This document shows positions 1 to 5,737 of a stretch of 6,395 nucleotides of DNA, one piece after another. How positions within the stretch are numbered: position 1 is the stretch's first letter; each line of letters begins with the position of its first letter. Position numbers and translations under genes: made by a program. Source of the DNA: Planctomycetota bacterium (GTDB lineage Bacteria; Planctomycetota; JAJSAM01); NCBI GenBank assembly GCA_029932425.1, contig JAOZQC010000205.1, forward strand, positions 1 to 6,395, written 5' to 3'. The notes beneath the pieces were generated by a model. That model saw only the letters and a program-made list of their open reading frames with translations, searched no databases and was not told where the DNA came from.

Positions 1-911
1 CGCCCCGGGCGGATCTCGCGCACGAGCCCCCGGGCCGCGAAGAGCATCCGCCGGCGGCGCCGCTCGAAGTGCCTGAGGAGCGAGGCCGCGAGCGACACCG
101 CCCGCTCCAGGGTCCGGTGCCGCTCACCCGGAGGTACGCCCCGCAGCGAGGTGGCCAGGAGGATCGCCACCGCCCCGCGGTTCTCCCGCTCCATCTCCTT
201 GACCACGAGCCGTCCCTGCCGGGCGCTCACCCGCCAGGCGATGCAGTGCGGGCTGTCGCCCGGGCGGTAGTCCCTGAGCGACCGGAACTCCACCCCCCCG
301 CGCTCGCGGCGGACCCGCTCGTGCACCGAGAGCACCGACGCCCGTGCGCCGGGCAGGAGGTCCTCGGCCACGGGCAGAGCGGCGGGCACCACCACGATCC
401 GCCCGGGGAAGCGGGCCATCCGGCGCTTCTCGAAGAGGCCGAACGGGAACCTCGTGGAGAGCAGGGCGTTCGTGATGTTGTACGCGCCCCGCCGGCGGAT
501 GCGCGCCGCGTACACGAAGGTCACGCGACCGCCAGCGGGGATGGACGCCGCGAAGCAGCGCGACTCCATTCCCGCCAGGGCGGACTGGAGGGCGTCCTTC
601 AGGAGGATCCCCTTCGCGGGAAACCAGCGGCGGCGGTTCTCCACCCGCACCCGCACCGTGAAGGCGGATCCCGCCTCCACCATCTCCGGGAGGTCGCGCT
701 CGATGGCGAGCCCCCGGAGATTCAGGGTGGAGAGCACCACGGACAGGAGGATCGCCGCGAGCAGGAGCGCGAGGACGAGGAGCACGTAGTTCCGGTCGGT
801 GGAAGCCCCCAGGAAGCCGAGGGCCACCACCCCCGTGAGGAAGAAGCGGCCTTCCGGCGTGGTGGTGGGCAGCTCCCGGAAGGAGCGCAGGACCGGGCCG
901 CGGCGGCGCAT
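1..911 (-). CDS. DUF58 domain membrane protein (3' end outside the window)
   Basis: This is a DUF58-family protein; 303 codons are visible and the C-terminus lies beyond the left edge. Residues about 23-61 form two closely spaced hydrophobic segments separated by a short polar turn (STDRN), the usual N-terminal membrane hairpin. A beta-rich region follows, then the family signature at residues 208-231: EFRSLRDY, RPGD and the IAWRVSAR block, with LVVKE just after. Known DUF58 proteins are often encoded with MoxR ATPases and transglutaminase-like proteins and are linked to envelope or complex assembly; the partners would lie to the left and cannot be seen. The ATG at 911 is preceded by GGGAGGG (920-914), a close but usable Shine-Dalgarno. 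An in-frame GTG at 947 is a less likely start. Within the signature, the Arg and Asp common in GDxxRxIDW are His222 and Ala225 here. The family call is firm; the specific role is unknown. Confidence 0.93.
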   Translation of the reverse strand, partial: MRRRGPVLRSFRELPTTTPEGRFFLTGVVALGFLGASTDRNYVLLVLALLLAAILLSVVLSTLNLRGLAIERDLPEMVEAGSAFTVRVRVENRRRWFPAKGILLKDALQSALAGMESRCFAASIPAGGRVTFVYAARIRRRGAYNITNALLSTRFPFGLFEKRRMARFPGRIVVVPAALPVAEDLLPGARASVLSVHERVRRERGGVEFRSLRDYRPGDSPHCIAWRVSARQGRLVVKEMERENRGAVAILLATSLRGVPPGERHRTLERAVSLAASLLRHFERRRRRMLFAARGLVREIRPG

Positions 912-955
912 GTCCCTCCCGAACGGTAGGGGGTTCTTCCGGTTCACGGAATCCC

Positions 956-961
956 ATCATA
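956..961 (-). promoter_or_regulatory. Possible -10 box of the DUF58 gene
   Basis: The minus strand reads TATGAT here, inside a small AT-rich island in otherwise very GC-rich DNA. A transcript starting about seven bases downstream would have a leader of roughly 38 bases containing the Shine-Dalgarno and would use the ATG at 911. No recognisable -35 hexamer sits 16-18 bases upstream, so the call rests on one hexamer and its position. Confidence 0.3.
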
Positions 962-980
962 ACCCGGCGGTCGCGGCTGC

Positions 981-986
981 TACCCT
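981..986 (+). promoter_or_regulatory. Possible -10 box for a leaderless transcript
   Basis: TACCCT fits the TANNNT -10 pattern and ends exactly six bases before the GTG at 993. Transcription would therefore start at or next to the start codon. There is no Shine-Dalgarno before this gene, which agrees with a leaderless mRNA. No good -35 is visible. Support comes mainly from the same spacing at three other genes in the window. Confidence 0.38.
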
Positions 987-992
987 GGCCCC

Positions 993-1682
993 GTGCAGCG
1001 CGCCGGCTCCACCTTCGCGATCCTGATCCCCATCCTCTTCCTGGGCATCGTGGGCCTGGTGACCCTGCCCGCGGCCCTCTGCCGGATCCGCGTCCACGAG
1101 GAGGTGGCGGCGGTCCACGCCCGCCGCCGGGTGGGGGTGGCCGAGTACCGCCACCGCGCCCGCACCGGCCGCTTCGGCTTCCTCCCCGACCTCCTCCGCC
1201 CCGGTCCGGACGGCGCGCGCTCCCTCGAGTTCGATCTGCGCGCGGACCCGGCCACGGGCATCGCCCGCGTCGGCCCCTACGCTCTGGCCGTCCTCCTTCC
1301 CGACGAGGGGGGGCGGCCCGTGGACTTCCCCCGCTCCCCGCGGGTCTCCCCCCGGCTCGCGCGGACCGCCTTCCGCGCCGTGGCCTGGCCCGTCGAAGCC
1401 GCCCCGGATCCCCGGCAGGTCTACGTGCTGGGCACGGACCTCGTCATGATCGAACGCCCCGCCGACCGGGAGTCCCTTCGGGCGCCCGTTCCCCCGCCCC
1501 TCGGGCGCATCCCCCTCCTTCCCCCTCCCGCCCCGGGTCGGGACGCCGCGCTGCCGCCCCCGTGGAGGTACACCCTCCGCCGGGAGACCGCGGCCTGGTT
1601 TCGCCGGAGGTTCGCCGCCCTGGGCCTCCCCCCGCCCCCGGACTTGCGGGCGACCCCCCGCCGGCCGGGGGCGGGCCGCTGA
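993..1682 (+). CDS. Hypothetical protein with one N-terminal membrane anchor
   Basis: I do not recognise this 229-residue protein. Residues about 8-29 are a strong hydrophobic segment (AILIPILFLGIVGLV) followed by Arg-rich sequence, which suggests a single anchor. Residues 40-70 (EYRHRARTGRFGFLPDLL) loosely resemble the region after the helix of pilin-like proteins, where a residue chain precedes a GRFP-like turn. Residues 95-155 look like a compact beta-rich domain (YALAVLLPDEGG, AFRAVAWPVEA, VYVLGTDLVMIER). The remainder, about 160-229, is proline- and arginine-rich low-complexity sequence. No class III (prepilin) cleavage motif is evident, so the pilin-like idea is only an inference. Third positions are almost all G or C through the whole frame, supporting a real gene. 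The start is GTG without a Shine-Dalgarno. The gene diverges from the DUF58 gene and converges on the OmpA-like gene with a 33-base gap. Confidence 0.7.
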   Translation: MQRAGSTFAILIPILFLGIVGLVTLPAALCRIRVHEEVAAVHARRRVGVAEYRHRARTGRFGFLPDLLRPGPDGARSLEFDLRADPATGIARVGPYALAVLLPDEGGRPVDFPRSPRVSPRLARTAFRAVAWPVEAAPDPRQVYVLGTDLVMIERPADRESLRAPVPPPLGRIPLLPPPAPGRDAALPPPWRYTLRRETAAWFRRRFAALGLPPPPDLRATPRRPGAGR

Positions 1683-1717
1683 CCTCCCGCCCGCCCCCGG
1701 GCCCCCGCGGAGGGCTC
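1681..1717. terminator. Possible shared hairpin between convergent genes
   Basis: The 33-base gap between the two convergent stop codons contains CCTCC(C)GC and, after a C/G-rich loop, GCGGAGG. These can form a stem of about seven pairs with one bulged C. No T-run follows on either strand, so it is not a textbook intrinsic terminator. Position between convergent ends is the main argument. Confidence 0.25.
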
Positions 1718-2501
1718 AGGGAACGAGCACGATCTCCACGCGGCGGTTCCGCGCCTTCCCCTCCCGCGTGCGGTTGGAGGCCACGGGCCGGGTGTCGCCG
1801 AAGCCGGCGCTCTCCACGCGCTCCGGGGAGAGCCCCCCCTTCGCCACCAGGTACTCGGCCACGGCCCGCGCCCGCGCCTCCGACAGCTCCTGGTTGCTCT
1901 TCCAGGCCGACTTGCGGATCGGGTCCGAGTCCGTGTGGCCCTCGGCCCGCACCCGGATCCCCGGGGCCTCCCGCACCAGGATGGAAGCCAGGATCCCCAG
2001 GCGCGCCCTCGCTCCCCGCGTGAGCGTCGCCTTGCCCGACGGGAAGGACGCGCTCGCGGGCATGGTCACCACCACCCGGCCCTCCCGGTCCGTCCCCACC
2101 TGGAGGTCGGCCACCCCGGCGGCCAGGAGCAGGCGCCGCAGGACGCCCGCGGTGAGCGCGGCCCGCGCCGGGGCCTCCACCGGGGCGGGGGCCTCCGTGG
2201 CCAGCGCCGGCGGCTTCGCCGCCTCCGCCTTCATCTTCTCCACCTCACCCATCAGCTTCTCCACGGTGGCGGCAAGCTTGCGGTTCGCCTTCCGGAGCGC
2301 TTCCATCTCGTCCGCGGTGGGCGCCGCGGGGCCCTCCTGCGGAGCCGCGCTCTCCGCGGGAGCGGTGCTTTCCCAGCCCGCGAACGCGCTCTCGTGATCG
2401 GGCGGGGCGACCTTCTCGGGGGCGACGGTTCCCGCCGTCTGGCAGCAGGATGCGGGAAGGAGCAGGGCGGCCGACAGGCAGATCAGGGCGAAGTGACGCA
2501 T
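1716..2501 (-). CDS. OmpA/MotB-domain lipoprotein, peptidoglycan-binding
   Basis: This 261-residue protein probably sits in the outer membrane and binds peptidoglycan through its C-terminal domain. Residues 1-18 are a signal peptide (MRHFALICLSAALLLPAS) followed by Cys19-Cys20. The lipobox is imperfect, with Pro at -3 and Leu at -4, but the layout is that of a lipoprotein. A low-complexity Ala/Pro/Glu linker follows, with a predicted coiled coil at about 64-96 (DEMEALRKANRKL...VEKMKAE). The OmpA_C domain spans about 142-261: SFPSGKATL, the GHTDSD motif at 188-193, NQELSEARARAV, ESAGFGDTRPVASN and NRRVEIVL. The Asp in GHTD and the Arg in LSEARA correspond to the diaminopimelate-contacting residues of the family. 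There is no N-terminal beta barrel, so it resembles Pal-type or stator-like linkers more than OmpA porins. A further in-frame ATG at 2570 was rejected because the promoter lies inside that extension, while AGAGG lies six bases before the ATG at 2501. Confidence 0.94.
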   Translation of the reverse strand: MRHFALICLSAALLLPASCCQTAGTVAPEKVAPPDHESAFAGWESTAPAESAAPQEGPAAPTADEMEALRKANRKLAATVEKLMGEVEKMKAEAAKPPALATEAPAPVEAPARAALTAGVLRRLLLAAGVADLQVGTDREGRVVVTMPASASFPSGKATLTRGARARLGILASILVREAPGIRVRAEGHTDSDPIRKSAWKSNQELSEARARAVAEYLVAKGGLSPERVESAGFGDTRPVASNRTREGKARNRRVEIVLVP

Positions 2502-2507
2502 GATGGA

Positions 2508-2512
2508 CCTCT
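2508..2512 (-). promoter_or_regulatory. Ribosome binding site that decides the lipoprotein start
   Basis: On the minus strand AGAGG is followed by six bases and then the ATG at 2501. It supports starting at the signal peptide MRHFALIC rather than at the in-frame ATG 23 codons upstream. Confidence 0.7.
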
Positions 2513-2541
2513 TTCTGGCAGGGGGAAAACGCTCTACGGGC

Positions 2542-2570
2542 AGTGTAGGAAACCCCGCCGTCGCGGTCAA
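2542..2570 (-). promoter_or_regulatory. Sigma70-type promoter of the OmpA-domain lipoprotein gene
   Basis: The minus strand shows TTGACC (2570-2565), a 17-base spacer and TACACT (2547-2542). Both hexamers are close to the housekeeping consensus and the spacing is ideal. The predicted transcript starts near 2535 and gives a leader of about 34 bases that includes the AGAGG ribosome binding site. This is the best promoter in the window. Confidence 0.65.
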
Positions 2571-2606
2571 GGGGGAGCTACGAAATAGGGGGGGAAAAGT
2601 GTCTTG

Positions 2607-3458
2607 TCACCCAAGAAAATGGGGCATGGCCCCCGCGGCGCGGCCGCCCCCGGATCCGTCCCCCCGCACGGGATTCACGAGCCGTCCCACCCCCTCGATC
2701 TCCACCTCCACCACGTCCCCGGGGCGGAGAGGCCCCACCCCCTCGGGGGTGCCCGTGAGCACCACGTCCCCGGCCTCCAGGGTGACGTAGCGCGAGAGCC
2801 GGGACAGGACCTCCCCGATGGTGTAGAGGAGCCGCCCCGTGCGGCTCCTCTGGCGCACCTCCCCGTTCACCCTCACCTCGAGAGAGAGATCCCGCGGATC
2901 CTCCACCTCCGAGGCCGGCACCAGCCCCGGCCCCAGGGGCAGGAACGTGTCGAACGACTTCGCCCGGGTCCAGGGCCATCCCCTCGCCGCGTCGGCCCTC
3001 TGCAGGGTGCGGGCGGTGACGTCGTTGGCCACGGTGTAGGCCGCCACGAGCCCCGCCGCCTCCGGCGCTTCCAGGTCCCGCCCCCCCGCTCCCAGCACCA
3101 GCGCCAGCTCCCCCTCGTGGTGGACCTCCCCCTCGAGGCCCGGAGGGATGCGGATCGCCGCCTCATGCCCCAGCAGGGCGTTCGGGAGCTTGGCGAAGAA
3201 GACGGGTTCGGGGGGCGGCGCTCCCCCGCTTTCCTCCGCGTGGGCCCGGTAGCTCCGCAGGAGGCAGAGGATCTTCCCGGGCCGCAGGACGGCGGGCAGG
3301 AACTCCACGGGGTCCGTCTCCCGCGGGGCGTCCTCCGGGACCGCGGGGAAGCCCTCCACCACCATCCGGTCCGTGGACGGCCCCTCGATCCGGAGCAGCC
3401 GCTCCCCTTGCAGAAACCCCGTCCGGCGTTCTTCCCGCGCCCGGTAGTTCACGTACAT
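2607..3458 (-). CDS. Fumarylacetoacetate hydrolase (FAH) family protein
   Basis: This 283-residue protein has the single catalytic domain of the FAH family, whose members cleave or decarboxylate acylpyruvate-type and related 2-keto acids using Mg2+. Visible family blocks are PAVLRPGKILCL (55-66), PVFFAKLPNALLGH (85-98), HHEGELALVLG (113-123), VANDVTARTLQ (143-153), TRAKSFDTFLPLGP (164-177), and LTGTPEGVGPLRPGD (234-248) with GVGRLVNPV. Glu115, Glu117 and Asp146 are the expected metal ligands. The first 50 residues form the short N-terminal domain typical of this branch, and an 18-residue Gly-rich tail ends the protein. Members include FAHD1-like acylpyruvases, oxaloacetate decarboxylases and homoprotocatechuate-pathway isomerases; sequence alone does not choose among them, and no aromatic-degradation gene lies nearby. 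There is no Shine-Dalgarno before the ATG; TAGCCT six bases upstream suggests a leaderless transcript. Confidence 0.95.
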   Translation of the reverse strand: MYVNYRAREERRTGFLQGERLLRIEGPSTDRMVVEGFPAVPEDAPRETDPVEFLPAVLRPGKILCLLRSYRAHAEESGGAPPPEPVFFAKLPNALLGHEAAIRIPPGLEGEVHHEGELALVLGAGGRDLEAPEAAGLVAAYTVANDVTARTLQRADAARGWPWTRAKSFDTFLPLGPGLVPASEVEDPRDLSLEVRVNGEVRQRSRTGRLLYTIGEVLSRLSRYVTLEAGDVVLTGTPEGVGPLRPGDVVEVEIEGVGRLVNPVRGDGSGGGRAAGAMPHFLG

Positions 3459-3464
3459 GGGGAC

Positions 3465-3470
3465 AGGCTA
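3465..3470 (-). promoter_or_regulatory. Possible -10 box for a leaderless FAH-family transcript
   Basis: The minus strand reads TAGCCT, then six bases (GTCCCC), then the ATG at 3458. The same hexamer at the same distance precedes purM. With a -10 here, transcription would begin at the start codon, consistent with the absence of a Shine-Dalgarno. No clear -35 is visible. Confidence 0.45.
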
Positions 3471-3671
3471 TCACCGGGCGCCGGGGAATGCGCGCCTGGA
3501 CCGCCTTCCCCGTGCGGTGCGCCGGCGCGGGCCGCGGCCCGCCCCCGAAAACGGGCTCTCCTCCGCGCGGGGAGCCCGCGAAGCGCGTTCCCCGGCGGCG
3601 GCGGACGAGGAGCGACTTCGCGCCCGGGCACCGGATCCCGCGGGAACCGCCCCCCCGGAGGGTTCGGCGGA

Positions 3672-4304
3672 TCAGCCCGGCAGGACGGTGCGGAAACCCG
3701 TCAGGTTGTTGGCGAAGCCAGGGTCGTTGTAGTGCCGGGCCCAGGTCCGGGCGTACTCCTTGGTGAGGGCGTGGCACCCTCCCTTCAGCACCTTCAGCTC
3801 TCCCAGGTCGTCGTACCAGGTGTCCGTCCACTCCCACACGTTCCCCGCCAGGTCCATGACCCCGAAGGGCGAGGCCCCCTCCGGGTAGAGATCGACGGGG
3901 GTCGTGCCCCGCTTCCGCGCCGCGCGCGAGTTCAGGTACCGCACGTTGAACCGGTCCCCCCAGGGGTACGCCCGGCCGTCCGTTCCGCGCGCCGCCTTCT
4001 CCCATTGCTCCTCGGTGGGGATCCGCCTCCCGGCCCACCGGGCGAACGCCGTGGCATCGAAGAAGCTGACCCCGGTGACGGGATGGTCCGCCCGGCCCGG
4101 AGGCCCCTCCGGGCGATCCCAGTTGGCGGGCCTCGGGTGCCCCGTCTCGCGTACGAACTCCGCGTACCTCCCGATGGTGACCGGATACCGGTCGATGGAG
4201 AACGGGGGCAGATACCGGAGTTCCCCCTCCTCTCCGAAGAGAAAGGGACCCGCGGGGATCAGGATGAGCTCCTCGAGTCGGGCGGCGGACCGCGTGGGTG
4301 ACAT
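3672..4304 (-). CDS. FGE-sulfatase/SUMF1-domain protein lacking the catalytic cysteines
   Basis: This 210-residue protein is one formylglycine-generating-enzyme-type domain (the SUMF1/EgtB/PvdO fold) with almost nothing added. Family blocks in order: ELILIPAGPFLFG (12-24), FSIDRYPVTIGRYAEFV (35-51), DHPVTGVSFFDATAFARWAG (73-92), RRIPTEEQWEKAARG (93-107), YPWGD (113-117), GVMDLAGNVWEW (148-159), LKGGCHA (173-179) and TGFRTV (202-207). True FGE enzymes bind copper with two cysteines a few residues after the RGGS motif; here that stretch is HALTKEYARTWARHY with none, and a Cys (177) replaces the Ser of RGGS. Formylglycine generation is therefore unlikely. There is no signal peptide and no DinB domain as in EgtB, and no sulfatase gene is nearby. 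GGAGG five bases before the ATG at 4304 decides the start over the ATG at 4358. The fold is sure; the function is not. Confidence 0.93.
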   Translation of the reverse strand: MSPTRSAARLEELILIPAGPFLFGEEGELRYLPPFSIDRYPVTIGRYAEFVRETGHPRPANWDRPEGPPGRADHPVTGVSFFDATAFARWAGRRIPTEEQWEKAARGTDGRAYPWGDRFNVRYLNSRAARKRGTTPVDLYPEGASPFGVMDLAGNVWEWTDTWYDDLGELKVLKGGCHALTKEYARTWARHYNDPGFANNLTGFRTVLPG

Positions 4305-4309
4305 GAAGG

Positions 4310-4314
4310 CCTCC
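4310..4314 (-). promoter_or_regulatory. Ribosome binding site that decides the FGE-like gene start
   Basis: The minus strand has GGAGG, five bases, then the ATG at 4304. This is the strongest Shine-Dalgarno in the window. It favours this start over the in-frame ATG 18 codons upstream, whose extra residues match nothing in the family. Confidence 0.75.
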
Positions 4315-4524
4315 GGCCCTCTTATCGGAACTCCGGGCGAGGCCGGTTTAGCCCGCACTTCTCAGGAGGACGCCCGGTTTCCGCCGGAGCCCGTCTCTCC
4401 TGCCGGGACGGCTCCTCGTCACCGACCCGCCAGGCGTCGACTTCCCGCCGCACCCCGCCTCAGCGGCGACCTCCCGCCGAGAGCAACCCGGGGTGGACCC
4501 GGGGACCCGCGCCCCGGCGGCCCG

Positions 4525-5577
4525 CTACCCCACGAACTCCACGCCGCGCTCCCCCGCCTCCACCTCGCCGATCCGCACCGGCTCCTCCCCCGACTCCGCG
4601 AGCCGCCGCCGGACCTCCTCCTCGTGCTCCGGGCGGACCACGAGCACGAAACCGATCCCCATGTTGAACACGCGGAAGCACTCGCTCTCCGCCACGGGCC
4701 CCCGCTCCGCCAGGAACCGGAAGAGGGGCGGCACTTCCCAGCTCCCCCGGTGGATCCGGGCCCGGCAGCCCGGGGGCAGGACGCGGGGCACGTTGTCCGG
4801 GATCCCCCCTCCCGTGATGTGGGCGAGAGCGGAGACTGCCTCTCCCTCGAGCAGCGGGAACACCGCCCCCAGGTACGACCGGTGCACGGCCAGGAGCGCC
4901 TCCGCCGCGGTGACGCCCAGCTCCGGCACCCGGCTCTCCGGCGCCAGGCCGGCCCGCTCGAAGAAGATGCGCCGGGCCAGGGTGTAGCCGTTCGTGTGGA
5001 GTCCCGTCGAGGGGAGCCCCAGGATCGCGTCGCCCGGCCGGACCCGGGATCCGTCCAGGATGCGATCCCGCTCCACCACCCCCACCACGGTCCCTACCAG
5101 GTCGTACTCCCCCTCCGCGTACACGTCGCGAAGCTCCGCCGTCTCCCCCCCGATGAGGGCGCACCCGTTCTCCCGGCACGCCCGGGCCAGGCCGGCGAGG
5201 AGTCCGGAGATCACCCCGGGTTCCACGCGGCCGATGCCGATGTAGTCCAGGAAGAAGAGCGGCCGCGCCCCCTGCACCAGGATGTCGTTCACGCAGTGGT
5301 TCACGATGTCCCGGCCCACCGTGTCGTGCCGGCCCGCCCGGACCGCCACCTTCACCTTGGTCCCCACGCTGTCCGTGGAGGAGACCAGGACCGGCTCCCG
5401 GTAGTCCTCGACGGGGACGCGGTAGAGCCCTCCGAAGCTGCCCGCCCGCGACAGGCACCGGTCGTCAAGGGTCGTCTCGATCTCCCTCCGGGCGGCGGCC
5501 AGGGCCCGCTCCGCGGCGTCGATGTCCACGCCCGCCTCGCGATAGCTCAGGGGTTCGTTCTCGTGGTTCCCGCTCAT
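4525..5577 (-). CDS. purM: Phosphoribosylformylglycinamidine cyclo-ligase (AIR synthetase)
   Basis: PurM catalyses the fifth step of purine biosynthesis in the cytoplasm: formylglycinamidine ribonucleotide plus ATP gives aminoimidazole ribonucleotide, ADP and phosphate. The 350-residue length matches the roughly 345 of the family. Diagnostic blocks: SYREAGVDIDA (11-21), STDSVGTKVKVA (66-77), the nucleotide-binding HDTVGRDIVNHCVNDIL (84-100), GCALIGGETAEL (138-149), LPSTGLHTNGYTLAR (188-202), ALAHITGGGIPDNVPR (250-265) and FNMGIGF (304-310). In the second block, the Gly usual after Asp is Ser70, a mild change. About ten residues precede the normal family start, but no later start codon fits. 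There is no Shine-Dalgarno; TAGCCT six bases before the ATG suggests a leaderless mRNA. It diverges from dxr across 160 bases, and the FGE-like gene lies 220 bases downstream on the same strand. purN is not adjacent here, unlike in many genomes. Confidence 0.98.
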   Translation of the reverse strand: MSGNHENEPLSYREAGVDIDAAERALAAARREIETTLDDRCLSRAGSFGGLYRVPVEDYREPVLVSSTDSVGTKVKVAVRAGRHDTVGRDIVNHCVNDILVQGARPLFFLDYIGIGRVEPGVISGLLAGLARACRENGCALIGGETAELRDVYAEGEYDLVGTVVGVVERDRILDGSRVRPGDAILGLPSTGLHTNGYTLARRIFFERAGLAPESRVPELGVTAAEALLAVHRSYLGAVFPLLEGEAVSALAHITGGGIPDNVPRVLPPGCRARIHRGSWEVPPLFRFLAERGPVAESECFRVFNMGIGFVLVVRPEHEEEVRRRLAESGEEPVRIGEVEAGERGVEFVG

Positions 5578-5583
5578 GACCGG

Positions 5584-5611
5584 AGGCTAGGCGACGGCCG
5601 CTGCGGAGCAA
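5584..5611 (-). promoter_or_regulatory. Possible promoter giving leaderless purM mRNA
   Basis: On the minus strand TTGCTC (5611-5606) is followed by a 16-base spacer and TAGCCT (5589-5584), then six bases and the ATG at 5577. The -35 keeps only the TTG of the consensus. The -10 is identical in sequence and distance to that of the FAH-family gene. Transcription would start at the A of the ATG. No purine-related operator or riboswitch is evident in the short upstream region. Confidence 0.45.
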
Positions 5612-5638
5612 AAGAATCCACCCACCCCCTTCCCCCGC

Positions 5639-5644
5639 TATGAT
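5639..5644 (+). promoter_or_regulatory. Possible alternative -10 box upstream of dxr
   Basis: TATGAT is a near-consensus -10 on the plus strand in the purM-dxr spacer. It would start transcription near 5651 and give dxr a leader of about 87 bases. That leader would contain a five-pair hairpin at 5655-5668 and the perfect palindrome GGGGGCGCCCCC at 5695-5706. No -35 is recognisable 16-18 bases upstream. It competes with the TA-led hexamer immediately before the start codon. Confidence 0.3.
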
Positions 5645-5725
5645 GCAGGTACCCGTCCCGCGGGGGACTGGAAGCCGAGCACCCGATCCCGGGAGGGGGC
5701 GCCCCCGGTTCCCCTGCCCCGCCGG

Positions 5726-5731
5726 TACTCC
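5726..5731 (+). promoter_or_regulatory. Weak candidate -10 for leaderless dxr
   Basis: TACTCC lies six bases before the ATG at 5738, the same offset as the TA-led hexamers of three other genes. It lacks the final T of TANNNT and has no clear -35. dxr has no Shine-Dalgarno, so some unusual initiation is likely, but this hexamer is the weakest of the four. Confidence 0.25.
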
Positions 5732-5737
5732 CCATCC

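Noticed and set aside
124..960. Open frame on the minus strand overlapping the DUF58 gene in another frame
   Set aside because: Its translation is low-complexity Pro/Gly/Arg; the neighbouring frame carries the DUF58 signature, the membrane hairpin and a Shine-Dalgarno.
2602..2616. Hairpin TCTTG/CAAGA followed by TTTT at the end of the FAH-family gene, as an intrinsic terminator
   Set aside because: The stem is only five pairs, AT-rich in part, and overlaps the stop codon; the T-run is short and three bases away. Too weak to call.
4386..4415. Bulged stem GGAGC(C)CGTC / GACGGCTCC between purM and the FGE-like gene, as a purM terminator
   Set aside because: No T-run follows on the minus strand, and such stems are frequent by chance at this base composition.
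3672..5577. purM, the FGE-like gene and the FAH gene as one operon
   Set aside because: Gaps of 220 and 213 bases, separate initiation signals (own -10 candidate before FAH, strong Shine-Dalgarno before the FGE-like gene) and unrelated functions give no positive support.
2604..5643. Very long open frames on the plus strand opposite FAH, the FGE-like gene and purM (more than 560 codons each)
   Set aside because: They are antisense to confidently identified genes, have Arg/Pro/Gly-rich composition and match no family. Stop codons are rare on all frames in DNA this GC-rich.
5641..5737. A tRNA or riboswitch in the purM-dxr spacer
   Set aside because: The hairpin and palindrome are short, and no TPsiC-like, anticodon-arm or known aptamer pattern could be found.
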